NCBI GenBank assembly: GCA_963970005.1
Contig: CAXAMN010001292.1
Coordinates: 31,268 to 95,267, forward strand
Reading direction: 5' to 3'
Origin: Durusdinium trenchii
Taxonomy: Eukaryota; Sar; Dinophyceae; Suessiales; Symbiodiniaceae
Length of the DNA stretch: 64,000 nucleotides
The notes below the pieces were generated by a model, which did no database searches, was not told the origin of the DNA, and saw only the letters and a program-made list of their open reading frames with translations. This document shows positions 11,185 through 19,380 of this stretch, in pieces. Position numbers and translations under genes: made by a program. How positions within the stretch are numbered: position 1 is the first letter of the stretch; each line of letters starts with the position of its first letter.

Positions 11185-11382
11185 TTGAAGTTGCAGGAAC
11201 CTTCTATCACGGTGAGTGATATACCATTGCCTAAGTGGTTGTGGCAGTGTGAGAAGGTCTATTTTCCAGTGAGTGGGAGCAAGGTTCATTTGAATCCGTC
11301 TTGCTCAGGCATGGTCGCACCAATGTCTAAGGACCTGTGTTCGAAATGTCTGTCCGCACTGAAGAAGAATAAGAAGGCGTAA
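11185..11382 (+). pseudogene. Retroelement C-terminal zinc-tail module
   Basis: A short frame ending just before the polypurine tract. It contains VYFPVSGSKVHLNPSC followed by DLCSKC, giving the ligand order H-x4-C ... C-x2-C. This resembles the small zinc-binding tails seen after Ada-like or thermonuclease domains. Similar modules occur at 12835 and 41855 in this window. The start is arbitrary because the upstream reading frame is broken; the position at the very end of the element suggests it closed the polyprotein. Confidence 0.5.
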
Positions 11383-11520
11383 AGTCAGCCAGTTGTTCCG
11401 AGCGAAATGTCCAAGGGGGGGTGAAGAAATCCATATGTTGGATGGCCACCTCGCTCGTGCTTGTTGTTTTGTTTGGTTTTGTTTGTTTTGTTGTTTGGTT
11501 CGTGTTCGGAAAGGGAGATA

Positions 11521-12288
11521 ACCGGACTTTAACACTGTAGTTTGTTTCTTGAAGTTTTGAAAGAGCGCTTTAGCGTTTTCGAGTGTTTAAAAGCTTTTCG
11601 TACAGTCGTAAAGAGTTGCTTGTGTGATGTATTCATATGTACAGTCTTTGACGCGACTGTTACTTTTGGCTCAAGTGTGAGTAAAAGGGCGCGAGGGAGT
11701 GCACTGCGTTAGCTTGTTGTTGTTTGCTTCAAGAGTGTTGGGCGTGTGAGAACGAGTTTTGGAGTGTACCGGACTCATCGAGTGATGCTACCCACGTTTT
11801 TCGGATACTTCTTTGTATGAACTTCTTGAAGAGCCTGACTGGGGCATGCTTCATCATGATCAACTCAGACCCACTCTAAAGCTCAGCAGCAAGGCTTCCG
11901 AGCTGAAGGAAGCAAGGCAAAAGACTGAAGCAACAACAATGCAGTGACAAAGACCCCAGCAACCGTGGGTCAATTCATCAAGGAAAGGAGTTGCTCCATG
12001 GGAGACAGTGAACTGAGACATGTTGGTCAGTTGAAGAAGGATCCAAGCCCTGGTTCCGGAGACAGAGAAACTTGCTGTCACAGGGTCCACGGAAATTGGA
12101 GGTGCCTTGGCACAAGCAAGGTGTCTTTGGACTGAGGTGTTTCTCTGTCTCATGAATGTGGTTTCATGATGAGTTCAGGCATACACGTGCGCCCTACCTG
12201 CCAGGGATCATCCACAAAGATTGACAAGAAGGCGCGTTGGATTGGATCTGCGAACGCAAGAAATGTGGCTGTATGTGAAGAAGTTAGT
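11521..12288 (+). other. Probable LTR remainder and intergenic DNA
   Basis: No supported gene. The first few hundred bases probably continue the copia 3' LTR. A 12-base match to the 3' end of the dinoflagellate spliced leader (TTTTGGCTCAAG) lies at 11664-11675. The segment 11860-12160 has only short frames. Confidence 0.35.
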
Positions 12289-12487
12289 GTGTGCTGAGCT
12301 GCTGCACTGTGCTTAAAGATTCGCGTTTGGTTTGTCCTTTGCAAGGCGCACGTTTTGATGGTTTTTGATCGGGCAGTCAAGTTGAGCATTGTATGTGCTG
12401 AGCCGCTGCATTGGTTGACATGTGATTTATCCTTTTGTAAGGCATGTGTTTTGATTACATTTTGATCTTAGTGCCAAGTTGAGCATT
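12289..12487. repeat. About 100-bp tandem duplication, diverged
   Basis: Two copies (about 12289-12390 and 12391-12487) share GTGCTGAG-CGCTGCA near the start, a central TCCTTTGCAAGGC/TCCTTTTGTAAGGC block, and the ending AAGTTGAGCATT. The copies are clearly diverged, so the duplication is old. Confidence 0.65.
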
Positions 12488-12831
12488 CAAGCTTGTCCAA
12501 TCAAACTTGCTGTTTATGATGGCAATCATTGTGACTTTTTGTGTGTGGCTTTTGCAATCATCATGGTGGTGATTCATTCCACCAACATTGTTGACAGTGA
12601 AGACTTATTTGATGAACCGAGTGCTGTTGTCAAAGTGCAGTTGTCTAATGATGATGACTCTGAAAGCTGCATTTCTTGGAATTCCGGTGATTCCGATATG
12701 TCATCATCACATTGGGGCACTGAGTCAGACCCTGGCATTGAAAGAGTCTGGCGTCAATTGTGTGACCTTCAAAGTATTGATAGACAAGCCTATCGCATAT
12801 TCTTTGAAGCATTGAATGTGTGCCAAACTCT
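12479..12831 (+). pseudogene. Acidic ORF, probable retroelement Pol C-terminal fragment
   Basis: The first part of this frame is acidic and Ser/Asp-rich (LSNDDDSESCISWNSGDSDMSSS), then becomes helical (ERVWRQLCDLQSIDRQAYRIFF). At about 12830 sense passes to another frame holding a zinc tail like that of the copia element at 11185. By position and composition this is probably the end of another decayed retroelement polyprotein. No catalytic domain is present, so the assignment is an inference. The true start is unknown. Confidence 0.35.
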
Positions 12832-12834
12832 TCA

Positions 12835-13014
12835 TCTGGATGTCAAATTAGCAGACTTGTTTTTACGACGGAGACTGGGCACAAGTTCCATGTCACAGGT
12901 GAATGCAAGCACGAGGAGGACAGATTGAAAGTTTGCTGCGTTGCGGTGCCCCCAAATGTGTCAGCCAAAGTGATTTGTATTACGACTGGTCACCTGGTCA
13001 CCACTCGACTGTAA
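12835..13014 (+). pseudogene. Zinc-tail module fragment
   Basis: Residues VFTTETGHKFHVTGEC then KVCC give the ligand order H-x4-C ... C-C, close to the modules at 11185 and 41855 (common core G-x-K-x-H-x3/4-C). It runs to a TAA at 13012-13014. It is one frame away from the acidic ORF upstream, with which it was probably once continuous. Confidence 0.4.
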
Positions 13015-13370
13015 TACTTTGCTCTATGAATTATGGTTTTTCACATGGTGCCCGCCAAAAGTTGCTGGGCAAGTATTAATTGTGAGCGATCACTTTGAAC
13101 ATGGCTTTTTGGTAAAAAGGGTGTTTGCGGCCTGCGATATCCTTCGATATTTTCAGTCATGTTTTGATTGCTATGATTCCGTGTCATGAGACTCAGACTT
13201 GCAGCGCAGTATGCGCTGAAAATAGCAGTGCACTTCGTACGCGCCAGGATTCATCATGAAGATCGACAATGGTGTATTGTCGTGTATTGTTCAATTTTAT
13301 TTAACCTAGTTAAAAAATGGCGCCCTACTGCGTTTTTGACTGGGTTTGATGTTGCTTGCAAGGGTTGGAA
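13015..13370 (+). other. Intergenic, no supported gene
   Basis: Only short frames are present, with no motif I recognise. Confidence 0.5.
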
Positions 13371-13720
13371 CCCCTGCCAGCGCATTGCTCTTCAGCCAAA
13401 AGCTGACTAGTTAGTTTCAATAAACTTATTTGTTACGATCCCAGTCAGCGCAGTGCTCTTCAGCAAAAATTTGCTTAGATTCAACAATCTTACAGCGAGT
13501 AACAATCCCTGCCTGCACAGTGCTCGGCAAAAAGTTTACTTGCTAGTTATTATTCAATAATCTTACATTCCCTGCCAGTGCAGCCAAAACTTGACTACTT
13601 TCAAAAAATACTCTTCAATGCCCTCAGCCAATACTTGACTAGTAGTAGCAAAAACCTTACTTTGTCACAGCCCCTGCCATCACAGAGCTCTTCAGCCAAA
13701 ATTCACTAGTTTCAAAAACT
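13371..13720. repeat. Degenerate tandem repeat, unit about 60-75 bp
   Basis: Five or six imperfect units share the consensus CCTGCCAGCACAGTGCTCTT, then CAGCCAAAACTTGACTAG, then TTCAAAAAACTTAC. Starts are visible near 13372, 13440, 13507, 13570, 13620 and 13671. Units differ by many indels, so it is an old minisatellite. It directly precedes a perfect inverted repeat. Confidence 0.65.
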
Positions 13721-13726
13721 TTCAAG

Positions 13727-13755
13727 GAGGCCAGGAGCACAGTGCTCCTGGCCTC
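13727..13755. repeat. Perfect 14-bp inverted repeat with one-base centre
   Basis: GAGGCCAGGAGCAC is followed by A and then its exact reverse complement. It sits immediately after the degenerate tandem array. Perfect arms beside heavily diverged repeats suggest a recent origin or selection. It could be a cruciform or hairpin. Confidence 0.75.
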
Positions 13756-14139
13756 GTCGGTTATCGTAAAGGAACCGTTTGTACTTAGTACTTCTTTCAT
13801 TGTGTTTTGAAAGTTGACTTGTCGCTCGACTTGTCAACTTATCGTAAAAGGAAATGTTGAACTTTCATTTTGTTTGCAAGTTCACTGCAACTTCACTCGT
13901 GGCTTCACTCGTGGACTTACTCGTGAAAACATTTTTGGTTCACTCATATTTTCACTCCGTAGGAAATTTCGTTCAAAATCATCTCTAATCATATTTAAGC
14001 TTTTTTGTGCCATCTAATCATTTTAGATCTTGTTTGTCATATTTCTTTTGCAATATGATCAACTATGATCAAAACAGTTTCAAAAGCGCCAACAAAGAGA
14101 AGAACTTGATGAAGCTGACGATATTTTACTGCCACAAAT
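13756..14139 (+). other. Intergenic, AT-rich
   Basis: No supported gene. A short run of GACTTGTCGCTCGACTTG and CTTCACTCGTGG-type direct repeats lies at 13815-13925. Confidence 0.45.
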
Positions 14140-14364
14140 GTGCCAGGGCGAAACCTTCTGGCGCCTGCAACAGAACAAGAGCAAAGCAGTGAAGCAGCAA
14201 ATGAGAATGATGAAGAGATTGAGAACAGTGAAACAGAATCACATCGAAGATTGAGATATGTTTGCTCAAGTATTGAGGAGGTGAGCGACCCAGAGTATTG
14301 GCAAGAGTTGTGCCGCTTGGATTGTGAAAACAGTTCAGATGATGAAACAGCAGTGGGACATTGA
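14140..14364 (+). pseudogene. Small acidic ORF, unidentified
   Basis: About 74 residues, strongly acidic (NENDEEIENSETES, then CENSSDDETAVGH), with one helical piece (SDPEYWQELCRL). Its composition resembles the acidic ORF at 12479, so it may be another fragment of the same kind of retroelement tail. Weak evidence; it could be chance. Confidence 0.25.
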
Positions 14365-14922
14365 TTTACATTTCAGACGTGCAATACATTTCTTTTGACA
14401 TGGTTTCGAATGACCTGTCAAACGATCTGAACACAGGCGTTCAGCATTGAGTTGAAGTACCGTGCAACAGCTGAACCACGGTACACACGAAAACACTACG
14501 ACAGAACTCAAGTGGATTTGCATTGGTTGAGGCAATATTTTTTGAAGAGTTGGAAGTGCGTGCGCCAGCTGAACCGCGCATACAACAGTTGAATTTGCAA
14601 TGATGTGCGTGGAATAGTGTACATGGATACACCAGAACGGTGACTAGAAATTTGTAGGAGACCTTTTTCAGTTCCACCTACTTGATGGTGGATCCTACAA
14701 ATTGAGATGTGTACAAAAGGAAAATGTGAAGTGTTCATCTCACTCCCAGGCGGGGTGTCAACCTTTTTCATCCGTAGGTGTACACATAGATGTGACATGC
14801 AAAGAGTAGAGTTTGGAGTCACTTGTGTAGTATCTGTACTTATCACCGCATTGCGGTCAGGTTCAAAAGGAAGTTGCTGCCTAACATTAGAAGGGAAATG
14901 AAAAGATCTGGTGATGCAAGAA
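14365..14922 (+). pseudogene. Possible 5' flank piece of an older YR element interrupted by insertion
   Basis: In the last part (about 14820-14922) one frame reads KRSGDARR and, if the inserted element is skipped, continues at 22901 as HAFDDLCKFVD. The joined sequence resembles VAARHKFQSLCDFVN near the C-terminus of the intact element's RT protein. The rest (14365-14800) shows no supported gene. Confidence 0.4.
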
Positions 14923-15087
14923 GACAGAACTCGTTGAAAACGATTGTGTTGTCATCTACGTGTTTTAGAAACCTCTGTTTCGGGTGGCTTGCTTTAGAGT
15001 TTCATCTTTGAAGTCCGTTACATTTAAAAGTTCAAGGGAGGGTAGCGGTGGGTGCCACTTCATCGTGGCATTCGTGCTTAAACAAGC
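14923..15087 (+). repeat. A1 terminal repeat of the YR element
   Basis: 165 bp, matching A2 (22578-22733) from GACAGAACTCGTTG to AAACAAGC. It carries 9 extra bases around 14972 and a few substitutions. It ends 16 bp before the first ORF's ATG, so it probably contains the promoter or 5' leader. Confidence 0.85.
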
Positions 15088-15103
15088 AAAGGGGGGATGA
15101 GCC

Positions 15104-15685
15104 ATGGAAGATTCAATTGATCTCAATGATCACGAGGAGCCAATTCAAACTTATGTTGAGGATTCAGAAGACGAAGATGAGTTGCCTGAGTTGATTCCTT
15201 TGGACATGCCTGATTTTGACTTTTCCTTTCAGCAGGATCTTCGCTCGAATGATCTGGACTTGTCAGGAACCCCCATTGCTTGTTCAGGACTTGAGGACGT
15301 ACCGGAGTGGGATGGGATCTCAGAAGTTGAAGGTCAAGAGTGCATTGAAACTGATAGGACTCTACCGTCGGTTGACGAAACAAACTCTTTGCGCATTGAG
15401 CGTTCTGAGTGGAATTTGTTGGTCAACCATGGATTCGAAACATTCAAAGCCAGAGATGCCTCTCTTACTTTGCCTTGGGAGCAGCCTATGATGCAGGGCA
15501 TTTTCCATTCCGGTTCAAACCTCAAGCTTCCGCAAGTGCACGGAGTAGCAATTGAGAATGTGCTTTTTGAGAAGACATCAAACAAGCTGCCAGGGATTTC
15601 AGGTGAAATTGAGGAATGTGGTGGTGCGGCGTACGCCAAAGCTGTATCTGATGTGAAAGACCTTGACTACTTTGAAAATAAATGA
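15104..15685 (+). CDS. YR element ORF1, acidic protein of unknown function
   Basis: 193 residues from the ATG at 15104, 16 bp after the A1 repeat. The first 50 residues are very acidic (DLNDHEEPIQ, VEDSEDEDELPELIP). No zinc finger or known Gag fold is seen, so I do not assign a function. It ends AAA TGA CAG, and the same frame continues open for 13 codons to the ATG of the recombinase ORF. Readthrough of this single TGA would give an ORF1-recombinase fusion of about 800 residues. Reinitiation at the downstream ATG is the alternative. Confidence 0.7.
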   Translation: MEDSIDLNDHEEPIQTYVEDSEDEDELPELIPLDMPDFDFSFQQDLRSNDLDLSGTPIACSGLEDVPEWDGISEVEGQECIETDRTLPSVDETNSLRIERSEWNLLVNHGFETFKARDASLTLPWEQPMMQGIFHSGSNLKLPQVHGVAIENVLFEKTSNKLPGISGEIEECGGAAYAKAVSDVKDLDYFENK

Positions 15686-15724
15686 CAGCAGACAGAACTG
15701 GCATGCTCGAAGTGGCTGGACATT

Positions 15725-17524
15725 ATGTCGATACAATGGAGTGCCTCAGCTGTAGGACAACAGGTCTGTGAAGATCTCAGAAGCGATCCCACTGGTGTTC
15801 TTGCTCAAGACACAATTCATGCTTGCTTTGGAACCAAAAGTTTTGCAACGTTGTTGAAACGGGCTGGGGCACTTAAGAGGTACATCCAGTGGCATAAGAA
15901 TTACAGCCTTGAACGTGGTGTGCATGTTGAAGTCTTTCCTCTGCATGAGCCTGATGTTTGGCAGTATTTTAGGTGGCTTCGTGAGGCCAGACAGAGAGGC
16001 GCCAAAGGATTCACTGGGCCAGCAAGTTTCTTGGAGACTGTTCGTTTCACAAAAATCACTATTGATTTGAAAGGCGCTGATGAAATCTTGAGCTCAAGGA
16101 GGTTGCAAGGATTTGCAGCTATTGAGAAACGGGAGATGGGGCCGACAAGACAATCTCCACCTTTGCAACTAGAACATCTTCAGCGCCTGCACTCAGTTTT
16201 GCTTCATGGAGACAATATTTATGATAGGCTGGGTGCTGGTTGCGTGTTGGTCTGCACCTACGGAAGGGCCAGGTGGAGCGACTTGAGATACATCCATCAT
16301 GTGGAGGTTGAGTCATGTAGGAATGGTTGCCTGGTCCTCTACACCGACGAGCACAAAACATCGTCCGTAGGCCAGAAGAAGGACCAGTATCTGCCATTGG
16401 TGATCCCTTGTGATGGAGTGACGAGTGAAGACTGGTTGCGAATTTTTCTTGAACTTTACGAGACTGCAGGCCTGAACATTAGGAAAGTTCCCTTGGGACC
16501 TTTGTTGCCTGCTCTAAAAGCAGGTGGAGGATTCTGCGCGCGACCTCTTCTCACGCCTGAGGCTTCGCGGTGGCTGAAGGAGTTGCTCAAGGGTACGACG
16601 AATTGGGACACTTTCCGATCCCACTCAATGAAAGCAACGCTGCTGCACTGGTGCGCTCGTGCTGGATTAGACAAGGAGGTGAGGTCAGTGCTTGGACATC
16701 ATTGCAGTGCAGTGTCGGGCTCAGAAGTTGTTTACTCAAGGCAACTGCAAGCAAGACCAATTCGTAAACTCCAGATGCTGCTTCGACTTGTGAGAATCGG
16801 AATGTCTCTTGATGAAATAGCTGACGGTGGAGGAGTTGCAGGTGTGACGCCGGGGCCACAGACTCCTGCACCATTGCTTGGTTTGCATGGCATGGCAATG
16901 CGAACACCAGTCTTTCCTGTTGCGCAGCACTCTGTTCCAGCAGCCCACTCTGTGGGTCCCAAACCGTGCCCTTTTCGGGACCCACAGGGGACCCTACTAG
17001 AGCACCCGCCTGAACCCGATCCGATTGAGCAGGCAATAGAAGTCGTTCAGGAACAAGAGGACCTCATCAGCATGAAGGAGGAACTCGAAAACCTAGGCGA
17101 TGCTGCACTCTCGGCTGGAGACCTGAGCTTGTTTCCTGAAAGGATTGTTGGCCTAGGACTTGTTGAGATTGAAAGCTCCTCCGGCAGTAGCAGCAGTTCG
17201 AGCAGCACTTCAAGTGATGAACCGCTTCAGGATGGCCTGACTGAGGCACCCACTTTTGTGGAACATGTCCCGGAAGGCGTAACCTTTTTCAAACATGTGA
17301 AAAGTCATAGAGTTCATTCTGTTCGAACGAACCAAGATTTAACTGCTTGCAAGTTGAAGGTAACAAGAAATTTCAAGGCATTGGAGAGGATAATTTACTT
17401 TAAGCATCCCAAGTGCCTGCGGTGCTTTCCAAAGGCGCCAGGGAGAGTTAGGAGTCGTGAGGACGCCGTTGCTGCGCTGGATGAGGCCCTTGAGAGAGTT
17501 CGCAGATCAAAGAAAGTAGATTGA
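15725..17524 (+). CDS. Tyrosine recombinase of the YR retrotransposon
   Basis: 599 residues, read from the ATG at 15725 in the same frame as ORF1. The recombinase fold is marked by YGRARWSDLRYI (arginine near 181-183), the beta-hairpin lysine in DEHKTSS (K211), SHSMKATLLHW (H300 with K303 in place of the usual arginine of HxxR), LGHH (near 325) and the nucleophile in VVYSRQ (Y337). These enzymes cut and rejoin DNA through a 3'-phosphotyrosine bond and would integrate the circular cDNA. The C-terminal 230 residues are low-complexity, with a Ser run (near 485), and end basic. Its place upstream of Gag and RT differs from DIRS and Ngaro, where the recombinase is last. Confidence 0.88.
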   Translation: MSIQWSASAVGQQVCEDLRSDPTGVLAQDTIHACFGTKSFATLLKRAGALKRYIQWHKNYSLERGVHVEVFPLHEPDVWQYFRWLREARQRGAKGFTGPASFLETVRFTKITIDLKGADEILSSRRLQGFAAIEKREMGPTRQSPPLQLEHLQRLHSVLLHGDNIYDRLGAGCVLVCTYGRARWSDLRYIHHVEVESCRNGCLVLYTDEHKTSSVGQKKDQYLPLVIPCDGVTSEDWLRIFLELYETAGLNIRKVPLGPLLPALKAGGGFCARPLLTPEASRWLKELLKGTTNWDTFRSHSMKATLLHWCARAGLDKEVRSVLGHHCSAVSGSEVVYSRQLQARPIRKLQMLLRLVRIGMSLDEIADGGGVAGVTPGPQTPAPLLGLHGMAMRTPVFPVAQHSVPAAHSVGPKPCPFRDPQGTLLEHPPEPDPIEQAIEVVQEQEDLISMKEELENLGDAALSAGDLSLFPERIVGLGLVEIESSSGSSSSSSSTSSDEPLQDGLTEAPTFVEHVPEGVTFFKHVKSHRVHSVRTNQDLTACKLKVTRNFKALERIIYFKHPKCLRCFPKAPGRVRSREDAVAALDEALERVRRSKKVD

Positions 17525-18117
17525 CACGTTTCTTTGCTTTCCTTCCGTGTGTGTTTGCTTTTGTGTAAATTTGACTAAACGTGCAGACTTCTTTTGTGAA
17601 TGTTGTTTTGCATGGACTGCATGTGCTTACTATAGCTAAACCTAAGTGAAGACTTAAAGTGCGGACCTCAGGGCCTCAGAGAGTCTTTGGGCAAAGTGCC
17701 AATCCTCTGTTTTCCCCAAAGGGGGCAGAACAACCTGGAAAATAGAAAGAGGAAAACTCAAAGAGTGTGTGCAAGAGGTGCTTCAGCTAACTTTTGAGGT
17801 CTTCAAGTTTTGTTTATTTTGCGGAGTGCAAAGCTCCTCAAAGGAGCAGATAAGTTTGCCGGAGTGGCTCTTGTCATGACAGAATTTGCAGAAAGCTGCG
17901 TTGGGACTAAGTGTCCATGTCTGAACACCAGAGGGTGTGGGCTCAAAGGAGCATGGCTACAGAACAGGGGCCAACTTAAGACTGAGATCTAGCACGTCAC
18001 ACACACTTGTTGGATTGGCGCTTTAGGAGCGAAACTTGAGCAAGTTTATCCAAGGATTTCTACACCTGGCTTAGTCCGGTCTCGTCGCCCTCAAGGGGCT
18101 GCGTGAGTGCGGAGGCC
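17525..18117 (+). other. Non-coding spacer inside the YR element
   Basis: About 590 bp between the recombinase stop and the Gag ATG, with only short frames. It separates the two TGA-linked ORF pairs and may hold a second promoter, a splice-leader acceptor or an internal ribosome entry element. No specific signal could be identified. Confidence 0.4.
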
Positions 18118-19323
18118 ATGGCCTCAATTGTTGACAGTGCTGCGCACTTTGACTCCCGCTTTTTAGAGAGTGGGATAACACAGACTGTGCTTGACGCAAT
18201 AAAGGCCAGTGGAGTGACCACCCTGTCTCGACTTGCCTTTGCAGTAGGTCAGCCAAATCAGCCACTAGCAAATGATGACATTGTGGCTTTTCTGAGAGGC
18301 GCTTTAGGCAGAGACCCTTCGTTGCTTGAAACATCCAGTGTGAAGCGGCTTGCAGTCGAAGCGCAAACGTTTCTGGTGGCACAGTTGCGGCAAGCCATTG
18401 AGCAAACCGATGAAAGTGCACCTCGCAAGATCGCATTCGCTGAACGGCACTCTCGAATGGAAGCGATTAAGACTGCCCTTGCAGGAGTGAGCATTACAGG
18501 AGAATTAGATCCAGCTCACGTGCTCCTAGATAAAGCTTGCAGTATGTTTGAGAAGAATGTTGTTGTGTACCTGGAACCGGCTTCTTGTGTGAGTAGGTCC
18601 TTTGAAGTTTTAGGTGGAAAGCAAACCCGTGAATTGAGCTTGGAGAAGGGTGCGTTGATTTTGAAGAACCAAGACAATTTGTCCAGTCCTACTGACAGTG
18701 AGATTAAGTTTCACAATGCCATGATGCGTAGGGGAATTGCTTTGCAATTTGGCAAGCTGATGAGTTTCGCACAACACTGCGAATGGACCACATTTTTGTT
18801 TGAGGCTCTTCACAGGGAACCGCCGCCGGGGTATTGTCGTGCGAACATCTCGCAACTGATACAATGTGACAAGGCGGCCTGGGCCCGATTGGGCAGTACG
18901 CTGCCCAGCATCCGCCAAGATGCCACAGGTCAGTATCCTTTGGGCATTGCCTTGCTTGGACTTCGAGCGGACCCTCACATTAGTTTGTATCTTGCCCCTC
19001 TTGCTAAGGCACAGTCCTCCGGACAAGGCGAACAGTGGAACAGGCGACCTGGCCCATATTCGTCGTTTGATCGTAGCTCAAAGGGAAAAGGAAAGGGCAA
19101 GAAAGGAACTGGAAAGGGTGCCAAGGGTAACCCCCCAATGCCCAAGGATCTTTTGGGCAAGTGGCATAAGACGCCTCATGGTGACCCCATTTGTTTCGGG
19201 TTCAATACATCGCAGGGTTGCAGTGAGAAGGGCATTAAGGCTGGCGACAGGTGTTGCAAAGGGCTGCGTGTGTGTGCGGAACCACGGTGCCAACAGGCAC
19301 ACTCCCTGCAGGACCATAAGTGA
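18118..19323 (+). CDS. Gag-like protein with C-terminal Cys/His zinc motif
   Basis: 401 residues from the ATG at 18118. An in-frame GTG five codons upstream is less likely in a eukaryote. The middle is helical and capsid-like. From about residue 315 it is basic and Gly/Lys-rich (SSKGKGKGKKGTGKG), as in RNA-binding Gag tails. The end, ICFGFNTSQGC then RCCKGLRVCAEPRC then H, resembles the CCCH-type fingers of dinoflagellate retroelement proteins. It ends AAG TGA CGG, and the same frame stays open beyond the TGA into the polymerase ORF, the classic Gag-Pol arrangement where readthrough sets the product ratio. Confidence 0.75.
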   Translation: MASIVDSAAHFDSRFLESGITQTVLDAIKASGVTTLSRLAFAVGQPNQPLANDDIVAFLRGALGRDPSLLETSSVKRLAVEAQTFLVAQLRQAIEQTDESAPRKIAFAERHSRMEAIKTALAGVSITGELDPAHVLLDKACSMFEKNVVVYLEPASCVSRSFEVLGGKQTRELSLEKGALILKNQDNLSSPTDSEIKFHNAMMRRGIALQFGKLMSFAQHCEWTTFLFEALHREPPPGYCRANISQLIQCDKAAWARLGSTLPSIRQDATGQYPLGIALLGLRADPHISLYLAPLAKAQSSGQGEQWNRRPGPYSSFDRSSKGKGKGKKGTGKGAKGNPPMPKDLLGKWHKTPHGDPICFGFNTSQGCSEKGIKAGDRCCKGLRVCAEPRCQQAHSLQDHK

Positions 19324-19380
19324 CGGTCACCAGGGCTGACCCCACGGGCCTGGACAGGTCTACATGTGGGTCAGCTGTGG

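Larger units (their letters stand above)
9178..11520 (+). mobile_element. Ty1/copia LTR retrotransposon, decayed 3' half
   Basis: The element starts abruptly within the reverse transcriptase just before its YVDD box, so Gag, protease, integrase and most of the RT are missing. RT and RNase H remain, followed by about 1.2 kb of extra coding-like sequence ending in a zinc-tail frame. A G-rich polypurine tract at about 11409-11418 precedes TGAAGAAATCC, a plausible start of the 3' LTR. No 5' LTR copy exists in the window, so the LTR end is undefined and the right boundary is a guess. Stops at 9362 and 10090 and a frame change near 9705 show it is dead. Confidence 0.8.

Noticed and set aside
13371-13720. 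CRISPR-like spaced repeats
   Set aside because: Units are diverged along their whole length with no constant repeat and unique spacer, and the genome is eukaryotic.
17690-17725. CCCCAAAGGGGG as a hairpin terminator
   Set aside because: Short stem without a T-run, inside a eukaryotic element where such terminators do not act.
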